A stretch of DNA of 64,000 nucleotides from Pedobacter schmidteae (GTDB taxonomy: Bacteria; Bacteroidota; Bacteroidia; Sphingobacteriales; Sphingobacteriaceae): the NCBI RefSeq assembly GCF_900564155.1, contig NZ_LS999839.1:186001-250000 (forward strand), in the 5' to 3' direction. The notes below the pieces were generated by a model. That model saw only the letters and a list, made by a program, of their open reading frames with translations, had not been told where the DNA came from and did no database searches. A program made the position numbers and the translations under genes. Of the stretch, positions 1-9,364 are shown one piece after another; positions within the stretch are counted from its first letter, which is position 1, and each line of letters opens with the position of its first letter.

Positions 1-198
1 TTGCAGCTGCAAACGGTTCCTGCCCGAAAATACCCGGAGTGAATCTACTCTTCCCGTATAAACGATCTCACCATCTTTCACAAAGTCCTTGTAATTTGCA
101 TCCATCTTATCACAGGATGCCAGAAGGCCGCCTGTCAATACCAGCAACAATAAGGAGATACCGTTGCCCCATTTTTTATATCGCATTGCTAATTTCAT
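1..198 (-). CDS. DUF4998-like lipoprotein, N-terminal part only
   Basis: This is the last visible gene of the minus-strand uptake operon and it runs off the left edge, so only 66 N-terminal residues are seen. The product starts with a basic stretch and a hydrophobic segment ending in the lipobox L-L-A-S-C (Cys29), so it should be a surface or periplasmic lipoprotein. After the Cys comes D-K-M-D-A-N-Y-K-D-F and then K-D-G-E-I-V-Y-T-G-R, which I recognise as the beginning of DUF4998 proteins; these commonly follow SusC/SusD genes. It starts 8 bases after the stop of the preceding lipoprotein gene, so it is probably co-transcribed. An in-frame ATG four codons in is an alternative start. The biochemical role is unknown; surface glycan binding is only an inference from position. 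Confidence 0.75.
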   Translation of the reverse strand, partial: MKLAMRYKKWGNGISLLLLVLTGGLLASCDKMDANYKDFVKDGEIVYTGRVDSLRVFSGRNRLQLQ

Positions 199-206
199 AT
201 TCTTGT

Positions 207-1439
207 TTATTTAACCTGTCCGTAAAAAGACAATTCGAAAAGGTGGAAAAATCCGGTTGCTCCACCCACAGCACCCCAGCAATCAATGGCTTTCCAGGCT
301 ACATACCTTACAGCCGGGATATCTTCCGGGAATTCGTACTCCTGTCCGTTTGCACCAAGTTCATTATCCTCGTTGGAATTCTGATTTAATGGCAAACCAG
401 AAGGTTTGATCATGATCTGTTCATCCAGTTTTACCCAACTGTTGACATCTGAAGGCGTGTTGGTGCCCCATAGTTCCCATTTATGCGGGTTACCATGATT
501 AAATGCCCAGGAACTTCCAGAACGTTGCCATAATTTATAACGGCTCAGTCTGGCCGTTACACCCAAATCAATAGGTAACCAGGCCGGTTGATCCACATTT
601 TGTTTGGTATGGAACATACTGCTGGTATTGCCGTCGAAAAGGTTTTTCCAAACATAAGTGCTGTTGTAATCCACAAATTCCTTTACACCGGCTCCTGATA
701 CAGGAAGTGGGGCAATTTGCGGAATAGGGAACTTCTTCCTCAGATCAACAAACTTCTTCTTATCCAGTTCTATTTCATAGATAGGTACCAGTTCAAATTT
801 AAGGGTATCTGATAAGTTACCCCATCTGTCCCGTACATACAGACCAAATTTCTGCAGTACTGGCTGTAAGCCCCGCACATTAAATTTTCCTCCTTCAAGC
901 GCAGTATAATTGGCATCAATCTGACGCCACTCTTTCTGGTCCTCATTCCACAATAGGGCACCAATCACCATATTTGCTTTGTCTACATTGATAAACTTGG
1001 TGCTAAAACCTCCAAATGATTCTTTCACGGTAAGAGATTCTCTCACTTTGGCCAAAGATGATATCAATGGCTGGATACTTACCTCAACAGGAGCAGATGC
1101 CTTTTCACTTCTGCTTACGGCATAAAGTCTGACCTGATGAACTTCCGTATCAGCATACCCTTCCACAATCAGCGATTTTTGATAAAATGAGGCTTTAGCT
1201 TCCCTTTTTACTCCCTTCACCTCATACTCGGCCCTCACATAAAGTAAGTTCAGGTCGTCTGGCAAAGTATAAGTTATTTTGGCACCTCCAGGCATATTTT
1301 CTACAATTGGAGCTTTAATAACCCCCGGAGCTTTGCCATCGTCGGTTAGTGGAGCAAGTACATCCTGCTTACATCCTGCCATTATTGCTGCCAGGAAACA
1401 ACCACCTATTAACAGTTTAAAAATCTTCATTCTTTTCAT
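207..1439 (-). CDS. DUF4959/DUF5126/DUF5000-type surface lipoprotein with a discoidin-like C-terminus
   Basis: The 410-residue product has a signal peptide with lipobox I-M-A-G-C (Cys23). The first third resembles DUF4959 (fibronectin-like; G-G-A-K-I-T-Y-T-L-P), the middle resembles DUF5126 (R-D-R-W-G-N-L-S-D) and the last ~150 residues resemble DUF5000. That last part carries F5/8-type-C features (L-F-D-G-N-T, P-I-D-L-G, R-Y-K-L-W-Q-R), a fold that often binds sugars. The gene lies 19 bases downstream of the SusD stop and just upstream of a DUF4998-like lipoprotein, a recurrent accessory pair in polysaccharide-utilisation-type loci. It is probably an outer-membrane accessory binding lipoprotein for the SusCD pair. 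The domain names rest on motif recognition, not a profile search. Substrate unknown. Confidence 0.82.
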   Translation of the reverse strand: MKRMKIFKLLIGGCFLAAIMAGCKQDVLAPLTDDGKAPGVIKAPIVENMPGGAKITYTLPDDLNLLYVRAEYEVKGVKREAKASFYQKSLIVEGYADTEVHQVRLYAVSRSEKASAPVEVSIQPLISSLAKVRESLTVKESFGGFSTKFINVDKANMVIGALLWNEDQKEWRQIDANYTALEGGKFNVRGLQPVLQKFGLYVRDRWGNLSDTLKFELVPIYEIELDKKKFVDLRKKFPIPQIAPLPVSGAGVKEFVDYNSTYVWKNLFDGNTSSMFHTKQNVDQPAWLPIDLGVTARLSRYKLWQRSGSSWAFNHGNPHKWELWGTNTPSDVNSWVKLDEQIMIKPSGLPLNQNSNEDNELGANGQEYEFPEDIPAVRYVAWKAIDCWGAVGGATGFFHLFELSFYGQVK

Positions 1440-1458
1440 TTTTTTGTTAGAAAATTAA

Positions 1459-3390
1459 TTACCATCCTGGATTTTGCACCAGGTTTTTATTGATCCGTAA
1501 CTCTCCGATTTCAATTGGCCAGAAATAATCTTTTAAACCAAAACGCTGATCAAAAAGCAATACCTGTTTATAATAAGAAACCGCATCCTTTTGGGTGATA
1601 TCCCAACCTTTGATGTAGTCATTTAAAACCAGATGCGCTGTTTTCCATCTTTTTAAATCCCAGTAGCGCTGCCCTTCAAACATCAACTCGATGGATCTTT
1701 CCTGCTGAATAATTGAACGGAAACCGGCTTTAGTAGTATACTTTGAAGGATCTTTAGAGAAGTTGACCCATGAATCCTGTACCGAATTCAATCCTGCACG
1801 CGCCCGGACAAGGTTAATCCATTTGTAAGCCTCATCACTGGGGCCATTTAGCTCGTTTAGTGCCTCCGAATAAAGGAGATATAAATCGGCCATCCTCATT
1901 TCCGGCCATGGATACTGCACGGTATTACTGGTAATATTTCCATCTGCAGCCACAGTAGTTTCAATGTTAACCAGCTTTTTAGGATAATATCCGGTAATGG
2001 AATAGTTACTCGCGCCCTGTCTGGCGGCCGTTTCTCCGGCCCTTCCTTTAACATATAGCAGTCCGCCAACAATATTGGAATCATAATTATTTACCCAGTT
2101 GCCGTACCAAATACCCCTGTCAAATCCCAGATCAGCATAAAACCTTGGCTCTCTGTTGAAATGCAACATCACCGTTTGTTCGCCCATGGCTACATGTGTT
2201 CTATCGGCCGAGTCGACCGAAGTTTTTAAGGCATAACGGTTGCCATAATCCCATTTTTTGTCTTCATTGATAGGAACGCCATGATTGGAATAGAACAACT
2301 CAGCCATTTTAAGCGTAGGTGCAATAATACTTTTGGCATTGGAAGTGCTCGTGAAGGTGTTGATATTGGCCATAGAATAGCGCTGTATGTCGCCCGCACG
2401 GCTATTGGTATTTGCCCATATTACTTCCGAGCTGTTTACTTTTTCTGTCAGTGCAGTACGTATGTCAACCTGTATCCGGGTGGTGTCATTTAACTTATAT
2501 CCCGTATTTTCTTTATGGACCGACAAGGCATATCCGTAAAGCTGACAAAATTCAATAGCATCCTTGCAGGCCGCAACGGCCAATTCCCATTTGTGCGGAT
2601 CGTAAGTCTGGTTAAACAGCTGCCGGCCTTTGTTGTCTACCAAACCTGCATAATCTGTATTCCCATTAAATAAAGGACTTGCGGCTGTTACCAAAACCTT
2701 AGCCCTAAATGCTTTAGCAATACACCTCGTAATTCTTCCCAGTTCAGCACTTTCATTCCCCATAATCCGGTTTGGCAGGAGTTCATTCGCAATCGACTCA
2801 TCCAGCAGTTCAACAACATAGTTAAAACAATCATCCACCGGATCGCGGTAAACCTTCACCTCAGCAGGCCCGCTTGAAATAGGCAGGTTTTCCTTAATCA
2901 AGGGCACCGGGCCATACATGCGCAACAGGTAAAACGTATAATAAGCTTTCAGGAATTTCACCTCTGCAATCCAGCGATCTCTTTCATATTGATCCAGTTC
3001 CTTAACCTTATCTATATTTGCCAAAAAGTTATTGCAATCCCTTAATCCTTGAAAAAGTGGTTTTCCCTGAAAGCCTCCGCTCCAGAAATTCCCCAGTGGA
3101 CTAGCCGAATTTTGCAGCCCTTTTGCTACGTTGGCAAAGTCCGGATCCACATCTTTAATGGGATCCATGTACCAGACCTCATCGCCCGAATTAAATGCAG
3201 GATTGTCGTTAAACGAACCGTCCAGGGGCATGTATGAATAACAGGTAAACAAATATTTTTCTGCAGAGCTTCGCAACGTAAATGCATTTTCTATGGTTGC
3301 AATACTGTCGGGCACCACATCCAGGTATTTTTTACAAGAGCACGCCAGGCTTAAAAAAGCAATCAGATAGGCGGTTTTTATATATTTCAT
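1459..3390 (-). CDS. SusD/RagB family substrate-binding lipoprotein
   Basis: This 643-residue protein is the surface-exposed lipoprotein partner of the SusC channel upstream. It has a signal peptide ending L-A-C-S-C followed by K-K-Y-L-D-V-V-P, the classic SusD/RagB N-terminus. Further family marks are Y-M-P-L-D near residue 54, the helical TPR-like part with F-L-K-A-Y-Y-T-F-Y-L-L-R-M-Y-G-P-V-P-L, and the C-terminal R-A-R-A-G-L and E-L-M-F-E-G-Q-R-Y-W-D-L-K-R-W motifs. It is somewhat longer than typical family members (about 500-600 residues). Its start lies 10 bases beyond the SusC stop, so the two are almost certainly translated from one mRNA. In this family SusD closes over the SusC barrel as a lid. 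The substrate cannot be read from the sequence. Confidence 0.93.
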   Translation of the reverse strand: MKYIKTAYLIAFLSLACSCKKYLDVVPDSIATIENAFTLRSSAEKYLFTCYSYMPLDGSFNDNPAFNSGDEVWYMDPIKDVDPDFANVAKGLQNSASPLGNFWSGGFQGKPLFQGLRDCNNFLANIDKVKELDQYERDRWIAEVKFLKAYYTFYLLRMYGPVPLIKENLPISSGPAEVKVYRDPVDDCFNYVVELLDESIANELLPNRIMGNESAELGRITRCIAKAFRAKVLVTAASPLFNGNTDYAGLVDNKGRQLFNQTYDPHKWELAVAACKDAIEFCQLYGYALSVHKENTGYKLNDTTRIQVDIRTALTEKVNSSEVIWANTNSRAGDIQRYSMANINTFTSTSNAKSIIAPTLKMAELFYSNHGVPINEDKKWDYGNRYALKTSVDSADRTHVAMGEQTVMLHFNREPRFYADLGFDRGIWYGNWVNNYDSNIVGGLLYVKGRAGETAARQGASNYSITGYYPKKLVNIETTVAADGNITSNTVQYPWPEMRMADLYLLYSEALNELNGPSDEAYKWINLVRARAGLNSVQDSWVNFSKDPSKYTTKAGFRSIIQQERSIELMFEGQRYWDLKRWKTAHLVLNDYIKGWDITQKDAVSYYKQVLLFDQRFGLKDYFWPIEIGELRINKNLVQNPGW

Positions 3391-3400
3391 CTTCTTTTAA

Positions 3401-6400
3401 TTAAAATCCAACTTCAAGACCAATATTATAGACACGCTGATTCGGATATTTTAAACCATCTCCGCCCATCTCTATGTCCCATAGTTTAAAGCCTGTAAAC
3501 GTATACAGATTGGTTCCACTGGCATAGATGCGCAGTTTATCCATTCCTACTTTTTTAATAAGCCTGCTCGAAAAATTATACCCCACCTCTACCTGCTTAA
3601 TGCGTAAAAAGGCCCCGTTACGCATAAACCAGGTACTTTGCTGCACGTTGTTCATATTTCTAACCGAACTCAACCTAGGCCACATGGCATACAAATTCCG
3701 GTTATCTTCCGACCAATGGTCATCGGCATAAGCCTTTAACAACTGATTGTTCAGCAAGGCTCCCGCAGGTGCAGGATCATCTTTCTCATACCGGTAAGAA
3801 ATGAAAGGCGCAGTTGAAGAAGGATCTATCCAGAAAGATGACCGTGCAGATCCCTGAGCAAAGGCATTAATATCTATGCGGTTTTTAAAACTGATGCGAA
3901 ATCCAAATCCATAAACAATCTCCGGAGATGTTGGATAGCCAATTGGGACCATATCGTCAGAATTGATCTGCCCATCTCTGTTTACATCACGGAATTTAAT
4001 GTCACCGGCCATGGTAGGTGTCGAACCAAACTTCTGTATTGGCGAGCTTCGTACCTCTTCTTCATCTACAAACAAACGCTCTGCAATATATCCCCATCCC
4101 TGTTTAATGGGCTGCCCAACACGGTACGACCAGGGGTTGGCATACTCCGGTTCTTCGTAGGCATCAAATTTATTTTTAGAATAGGTAAAGTTACCAATCA
4201 AGGATACAAAAAGGTTTTTGCTAACGTCATCGGAATAATTCAGGCTGATGTCGACTGATTTTGACCGGGCTTTTCCAACATTTGCCTTCGGCGTACTCCC
4301 TTGCAAACCCATGGTTCTTGGAATAGAGGCCCTGTCCATCAAAATATTATACCTTCTTTCTGTAAAGTACTCGGCAATAATATCCCATTTATTAAACAAG
4401 CCCAGTTCCATTCCAAAAGTTGAATTCCTTGCCGTTTCCCAGGTAATTGCGGTATTGTCATAACGACCTACCGATATACCTGGCCTGGTATAGGCGCCGT
4501 CAGTTCCAAAACTGGCACCATATAACGGACTGTTCATGTTTACGTTAGACAGGTAAAAAAACCGATCATCAGCACTACCAATTGCATCATTACCTACCAA
4601 ACCATAATTTCCTCTTAGCTTAAGTTTTGTAACCACCGATTGCAAGGGCTTAAAGAATTTTTCGTTAGAGACATACCAGGCACCTCCGGCAGATGGGAAG
4701 AATCCAAAACGTTGATCTTTGTAAAAACGCTCGGAACCATTGTAAGCAAAGTTAAATTCACCAAAATACCTGTTATCATAGGCATAGGTACCACGTCCGC
4801 CCAAAGTAAGGTTGCGTGAAGGCAACGATTTTTGTAAGGTGGTTTCGTTACCGTTTGCGTCATTTTGCATGGTAAAAATCACCATACCGGTTACGTTATG
4901 TTTATTGAATGTACGGTTGTAATTACCTGCCATCTCACCATGAAAAGTAGATGAAACACTTTTTTTACCTGGTACATAACTGATGTAATCTGATCCCTGA
5001 TCAGCATTCAGGTCATTTAAAAGAAAAGTATTACTTAACTTATCATAGCTGGTTGCACTATACAAAAACGGGATGTAAGCACGTGAAATTGCAAAATCGG
5101 CTCTGCGGTTCGTATTTACCATAGCCCTCATTGAAAGTCCCTGTGTAAGGATATTAGAGAAATCCTGATTCAGTTCAAACTGTGCACCCATTAATGAATT
5201 TGATGATTGTTTGTACCCTTTTACCATCTCTGCATAAGGATTCAGATAGTTACCAGTTTCGGCATTTCCAAAAAGAATATGATTGGCAAACTGGTGTCTT
5301 GCATCCGGTTCATAATAAGGACGAAACATTACCGGGTTGGTTCTCATCACATTTAGATACATATCGGCTCCCGATGTCAGTGGCCCCGTATACTCTCCAA
5401 ATGATCCGAAAATACGGATGAGTGCGGTAGTTGACTTGGTGACCTTAATATTTACGTTGGAACGCAAAGAATAATTTTTCAAATCAATATTGGTGTTGAA
5501 GTTATTCCGCTGGTCTACCTTCAGGTTACCATGATCCTGGGTAACTGAACTGGCCACGTAATAGGTAGCAATCTGCCCGCCACCACTCAAATTAAGGTTA
5601 ACCCTCTGGTTTAACGCGCGCTTGCTAAAAAGGTCGCCTTGCCAGTCTACCGAAGGAAACATAGCCGGGTTTATTCCCGATATGGTATTGTCAATTTTGC
5701 TTTGTGCATAAGGCAGCACACCCAAAGGGTTTCTGGTCAGTACCGACTCATTGTGCAGTTTCATATAGGTAACCGGATCGGCCAGCTGAACCATTTTTGT
5801 AGGTTCGGATATAGAATTCTCAACGCGCAAACTGATTTTTGCTTTACCTTCTTTTCCTTCTTTTGTGGTTACCAGGATAACTCCATTAGCGCCACGGGCC
5901 CCATAAAGGGCGTTCGCTGTAGCATCTTTCATAATAGAGAAAGTAGCAATATCGTCTACGTTTAAACGGGCAAGCTCAGCGGTGGTATATTCCATCCCGT
6001 CAATCAGGATCAAAGGATCTTTTTTATAGCCAAAAGTGGTAGCTCCCCGGATAAAAAACTCTGCATTATCTGCCCCCGGTTCACCGCTTCTCTGATAGGC
6101 AATTACGCCCGCAAGCCTACCGGCCAGGGCCGTGGTCAGGTTGCTCGAGGGTACCCTCAGCTCTCCAGGCTTAATGGTGGTAATTGATCCGATTACCGAT
6201 TCTTTCTTTTGTTTACCAAAAGCAACGATAACGGTTTCATCCAGCACATTATTAGATGATTTTAAGATTACATTAATTACCGTCTTCCCCTTTACCGGAA
6301 TTTCCTGCGTAAGGTAACCTACCATACTAAACACCACCACTGCGTTTTCATCCTGCACATCCAATATAAACCGGCCGTTAATATCGGTGGTTGTACCTAT

Positions 6401-6898
6401 CGAGGTTTTCCCCTTAACAGCTATAGAAACACCTGGCAACGGACCAACGGTATCACTTACGATACCCCTTATCTCTTTTGCCAATGCTTTAAGCGGGCTT
6501 CTTTTTTCAACCGCGGGCACAATAACTGCGCTGGCTCCCGGATCCTTCCTGATGATCAACGTTTTATCATCTATCGTCCATCGAATCAGTTTTTTGGAGA
6601 AAAAATGGTCCAGGACCTCCTGCAGGCTTGCCTGTCGGAAATCAACATCAGCAAGGCCGGCAGTTTTAATCAGCTCGCCATCACAAATTACCTGATATCC
6701 GGTTTGACGCGTAATTTCTTTAAATACCGTTTTTATGGATGTGCTTTTTTGTGAAAAAGTAATTTCCTGCGCACGTCCAGAGGCACTAACCTCTATCAAT
6801 AAAGTAGTCATAATGACGATGATCAACTTCATAATACGTAATATTTGGTTAGATCTGCGGACACACCGTTCAGACCTAATTAGATCGTAAAAATTCAT
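3401..6898 (-). CDS. SusC/RagA TonB-dependent transporter with STN signalling domain
   Basis: A 1165-residue outer-membrane TonB-dependent channel. The order is: an unusual ~22-residue N-terminal extension ending L-R-I-M-K-L, then a hydrophobic signal segment; an STN (secretin/TonB N-terminal) domain at about 45-115; a carboxypeptidase-regulatory-like domain at about 140-215 (G-V-S-I-A-V-K-G); a plug domain with D-E-T-V-I-V-A-F-G, I-D-G-M-E-Y and N-A-L-Y-G-A-R-G-A-N-G-V-I; and a long beta-barrel ending in aromatic G-L-E-V-G-F. The STN domain and the upstream FecR and sigma genes mark it as a signal-transducing transporter that senses its own ligand. The ATG at 6898 is the first in frame; a second start at the M-K-L site (~22 codons in) is possible. 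The gene is intact. Confidence 0.94.
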   Translation of the reverse strand: MNFYDLIRSERCVRRSNQILRIMKLIIVIMTTLLIEVSASGRAQEITFSQKSTSIKTVFKEITRQTGYQVICDGELIKTAGLADVDFRQASLQEVLDHFFSKKLIRWTIDDKTLIIRKDPGASAVIVPAVEKRSPLKALAKEIRGIVSDTVGPLPGVSIAVKGKTSIGTTTDINGRFILDVQDENAVVVFSMVGYLTQEIPVKGKTVINVILKSSNNVLDETVIVAFGKQKKESVIGSITTIKPGELRVPSSNLTTALAGRLAGVIAYQRSGEPGADNAEFFIRGATTFGYKKDPLILIDGMEYTTAELARLNVDDIATFSIMKDATANALYGARGANGVILVTTKEGKEGKAKISLRVENSISEPTKMVQLADPVTYMKLHNESVLTRNPLGVLPYAQSKIDNTISGINPAMFPSVDWQGDLFSKRALNQRVNLNLSGGGQIATYYVASSVTQDHGNLKVDQRNNFNTNIDLKNYSLRSNVNIKVTKSTTALIRIFGSFGEYTGPLTSGADMYLNVMRTNPVMFRPYYEPDARHQFANHILFGNAETGNYLNPYAEMVKGYKQSSNSLMGAQFELNQDFSNILTQGLSMRAMVNTNRRADFAISRAYIPFLYSATSYDKLSNTFLLNDLNADQGSDYISYVPGKKSVSSTFHGEMAGNYNRTFNKHNVTGMVIFTMQNDANGNETTLQKSLPSRNLTLGGRGTYAYDNRYFGEFNFAYNGSERFYKDQRFGFFPSAGGAWYVSNEKFFKPLQSVVTKLKLRGNYGLVGNDAIGSADDRFFYLSNVNMNSPLYGASFGTDGAYTRPGISVGRYDNTAITWETARNSTFGMELGLFNKWDIIAEYFTERRYNILMDRASIPRTMGLQGSTPKANVGKARSKSVDISLNYSDDVSKNLFVSLIGNFTYSKNKFDAYEEPEYANPWSYRVGQPIKQGWGYIAERLFVDEEEVRSSPIQKFGSTPTMAGDIKFRDVNRDGQINSDDMVPIGYPTSPEIVYGFGFRISFKNRIDINAFAQGSARSSFWIDPSSTAPFISYRYEKDDPAPAGALLNNQLLKAYADDHWSEDNRNLYAMWPRLSSVRNMNNVQQSTWFMRNGAFLRIKQVEVGYNFSSRLIKKVGMDKLRIYASGTNLYTFTGFKLWDIEMGGDGLKYPNQRVYNIGLEVGF

Positions 6899-6973
6899 AC
6901 ATTTGGTTATTGGGTTTATTTTATTTGGTTATGATTGTCAATTGTAAGCTCATTATTGTAGGCCTGATAACTT

Positions 6974-7003
6974 CCGTGGCTTCGAGGGCAATCGAAGTCA
7001 CGG
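6974..7003 (-). promoter_or_regulatory. Hairpin between fecR and susC (first uptake locus)
   Basis: The 131-base gap between FecR and SusC holds a 12-bp stem (6974-6985 with 6992-7003) closed by one G-T pair, with a 6-base loop. No T-run follows on the minus strand, so it does not look like a simple terminator. It may stabilise or process the mRNA between the anti-sigma gene and the transporter gene. Structured hairpins also occur in the same gap of two other loci in this window. Confidence 0.55.
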
Positions 7004-7029
7004 TATTATTTCGGCGCGGTTCAGTAAAA

Positions 7030-8220
7030 TTATTTGTGCACCGTAATCCTCCTTCCTTCTACTTTAAAATGGATTTCTCCGGTTAATGCCAATATGGATA
7101 AGACCTTTGAAACATTAGTATAGCGCGTTACCGAGCCCCAAACAGTTTTTCCTTTTACATCATCTTCGTAAACCACCTCTACATCGTACCAACGGGCTAT
7201 CTGTTTCATAATGTTCTCAATGGGCTCATTTTCGAAAAAGAACAATCCATTTTTCCAGGCTATTTCGTTTGCCGGATCAACACTCACCAGCTCCGCCCGC
7301 CCCGAAGCCGACTTTATACGGGCTTGTTGTCCTGGCTTTAACAAGGCTTCGTTGCCAATGGCAACATTCAAGCCTCTAACCTTAACCGAGCCTTCCAGCA
7401 AAGTGGTCTTTGTATTTGGCTCATCAGAATAGGCATCAATATTAAAATGCGTCCCCAGTACCTGCACAACCTGTTTGTCCGATTGTACAACAAAAGGTTT
7501 AGTCAAATCTCTCTGAACTTCAAAATACGCTTCTCCTTTTAGCTCCACCCTACGTTCTTTCAGTTTTGCAAAGCTTACCGGAAATGTCAGACTGGATGCA
7601 GCATTAAGCCATACCCGGGTACCGTCGGGCAAATTGACCTGATATTGCCCCCCCTTTGGCGTAGCAATCGAATTGCTCAAACCAGCTGCTGTTTCATCCT
7701 TTTTATCATCCTCATTTATGGTGTACACCAATTGGCCATCATCTGTTTTGGTAATTCTTATAGCTCCCTGATGTGCCACACTACCTTTATCAGCTGTATC
7801 GAGGATAATTTTTGAGCCATCGGCTAAGGTCAGAATGGCTTTATTTCCTCCCGGTGCGATGTCGGCAATCCGATTTGGCCGGTCATCCCGCATTTTAAAA
7901 AACACAACCCCAGCACACAATAAAAGTACAGCCACAATTTTAAACCATAGCCTGTACCGGATTACCCGGGGTTCAACGTCCTGTTCACTTATTTTGTGGA
8001 TGACATTTTCCTTTACCTGGGCCAACTCCTGCTGAATACGAGGCAACCTGCCAAACTGGTCATCGGCATCCTGCGCTAACTCTTGTTCTATTAAATCCTT
8101 TATCAGCAGTTCATGTTCCTTTGAGTTTAACAACTCCAGAAAAGCACGTTCTTCCTCCTCCGAGCATTGTTTGCTCAGATAGCGTTTAAATAATTCGATT
8201 AAAGCGTTTTTTTCCATCAT
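7030..8220 (-). CDS. FecR-type anti-sigma factor (DUF4974 C-terminus)
   Basis: An inner-membrane sigma regulator of 396 residues. The N-terminal cytoplasmic part (about 1-90) would hold the sigma factor; a single transmembrane segment follows near residues 97-113 (L-W-F-K-I-V-A-V-L-L-L-C-A-G-V-V-F-F). The periplasmic FecR domain carries T-P-K-G-G-Q-Y-Q-V-N-L-P-D-G-T, V-W-L-N-A-A-S-S and G-E-A-Y-F-E-V, and a DUF4974 domain with I-M-K-Q-I-A-R-W-Y-D-V-E-V-V-Y ends the protein. I start it at the ATG at 8220 (M-M-E-K-N); the reading frame extends two codons further only to a TTG. It lies between its sigma gene and the SusC it should listen to. Confidence 0.93.
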   Translation of the reverse strand: MMEKNALIELFKRYLSKQCSEEEERAFLELLNSKEHELLIKDLIEQELAQDADDQFGRLPRIQQELAQVKENVIHKISEQDVEPRVIRYRLWFKIVAVLLLCAGVVFFKMRDDRPNRIADIAPGGNKAILTLADGSKIILDTADKGSVAHQGAIRITKTDDGQLVYTINEDDKKDETAAGLSNSIATPKGGQYQVNLPDGTRVWLNAASSLTFPVSFAKLKERRVELKGEAYFEVQRDLTKPFVVQSDKQVVQVLGTHFNIDAYSDEPNTKTTLLEGSVKVRGLNVAIGNEALLKPGQQARIKSASGRAELVSVDPANEIAWKNGLFFFENEPIENIMKQIARWYDVEVVYEDDVKGKTVWGSVTRYTNVSKVLSILALTGEIHFKVEGRRITVHK

Positions 8221-8348
8221 TAACAAGGGCTTAATAATCCCCCTTTTTTGTTAATACGGTTGGGAATAACAAAATCCCTGCTCTTATTTTTTATTTTTTT
8301 TAAAACCTGTAGTTTATATCATTTAATCGCGGTTTATTCGCGAGTCCG

Positions 8349-8450
8349 TCATCCTGAATTTATTTCAGGGCCTCATTTAAGCAGGCTTTGAATAGGATAT
8401 TCGAGATCCTGACCACGCAGTAGCTGTGAAGCAAAATAAATTCAGGATGA
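8349..8450. repeat. Palindromic REP-like repeat between sigma and fecR
   Basis: Two 17-base arms that are exact reverse complements (8349-8365 and 8434-8450; core ATCCTGAATTTATTT) flank a 68-base centre, which itself holds shorter inverted pieces (CAGGGCCTC and GAGATCCTG). The element fills much of the 257-base gap between the sigma and FecR genes. Long palindromes built on ATCCTGAATTTATTTCAGG are what interspersed REP or MITE-like elements look like in this group of bacteria. No other copy is in this window, so calling it an interspersed repeat is an inference. Confidence 0.6.
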
Positions 8451-8477
8451 TGGCGTGTTTTAGATAAAAACTTAGGA

Positions 8478-9104
8478 TTAAATCAGGAAGGTAAAACACA
8501 TCACAACAAAACTTACCGAATCGGTAATCAGCATTTGTGCTTTGATGAATTTATTAGATTTTAGCAGATGATCGCTAATAGTTGAAGTAGAAATTTGTAG
8601 CATGTCGCTCACTTCATGATAACTTTTACCTTCCAGTTTACACAAGGTAAATACCTGCTTACGTTGCGGGGAGAGCTTATTCACCGCATCCAGAAAAAGC
8701 TGTTTTCTTTCTTTATCTATCAGTTCCTCTTCAATATGACTGTAGCTGTCCAATCCATGGGTCATCAGGTGCTGCTCAAATTTTTTGTCCAGCGCCAATT
8801 TCCGGAAATGATCATACACCAGATTTTTAGCAATCTGAAACAAATAAGCTGTAAACGGTTTTTCCGGGTCAATCAATGCACGCTTTTCCCATACTTTAAC
8901 AAATACTTCCTGCAACAATTCCTGCGCAAGCTCCCTGTCCTTCACCATTCTTAAAATATTTGCATACAGTTGCGTGCTAAACTGATCATAGAGTTCACCG
9001 AAAGCCCGGTCATCATGATCAGTTATTTTAATCAGCAACGCCTTGACCGATGAAGCATCGTTGCCTTTCTTAATCGTATGAAGATCTTCAAAGCCCAACG
9101 CCAT
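8478..9104 (-). CDS. ECF RNA polymerase sigma factor, Bacteroidota family
   Basis: A 208-residue sigma-70-like factor of the extracytoplasmic-function type. Region 2 lies at about 30-95 (F-G-E-L-Y-D-Q-F, then Q-E-L-L-Q-E-V-F-V-K-V-W-E-K-R) and region 4 at about 135-190 (L-S-P-Q-R-K-Q-V-F-T-L-C-K-L-E-G-K-S-Y-H-E-V-S-D-M-L, a helix-turn-helix). The C-terminal tail is short and hydrophobic, as often in this subfamily. It heads the minus-strand operon sigma-FecR-SusC-SusD and should direct transcription of that operon when its FecR releases it. The ATG at 9104 begins M-A-L-G-F. No clear TAnnTTTG box was found upstream, so its own promoter is undefined. Confidence 0.93.
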   Translation of the reverse strand: MALGFEDLHTIKKGNDASSVKALLIKITDHDDRAFGELYDQFSTQLYANILRMVKDRELAQELLQEVFVKVWEKRALIDPEKPFTAYLFQIAKNLVYDHFRKLALDKKFEQHLMTHGLDSYSHIEEELIDKERKQLFLDAVNKLSPQRKQVFTLCKLEGKSYHEVSDMLQISTSTISDHLLKSNKFIKAQMLITDSVSFVVMCFTFLI

Positions 9105-9340
9105 AGTTTGGTTTGGTTTATTTCCCTTAAACCTGGCTGGTGACCCGGAATAAGGAATAGTTCACATTTGGTTTATTTGAAATAAAATTACATATCCCGA
9201 CAAGAAGAAAAATCTGCAAAATATGCCTAGTACTCAAGCATCTTGGCATTCTTATAAAAAATAAACAGAATAACTAACCACAACCGATACAAACCAAGCT
9301 TTTCAGCAGGACTACACCTGGCGATGAAATACCCCGAAAT

Positions 9341-9364
9341 AAAAAAGGGATTAATTAAAATCCC
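9341..9364 (-). terminator. Rho-independent terminator of the panB-rluA unit
   Basis: On the minus strand GGGATT pairs with AATCCC (9359-9364 with 9347-9352) and a run of six T follows (9341-9346). The stem overlaps the TAA stop codon of the pseudouridine synthase gene. Confidence 0.7.
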
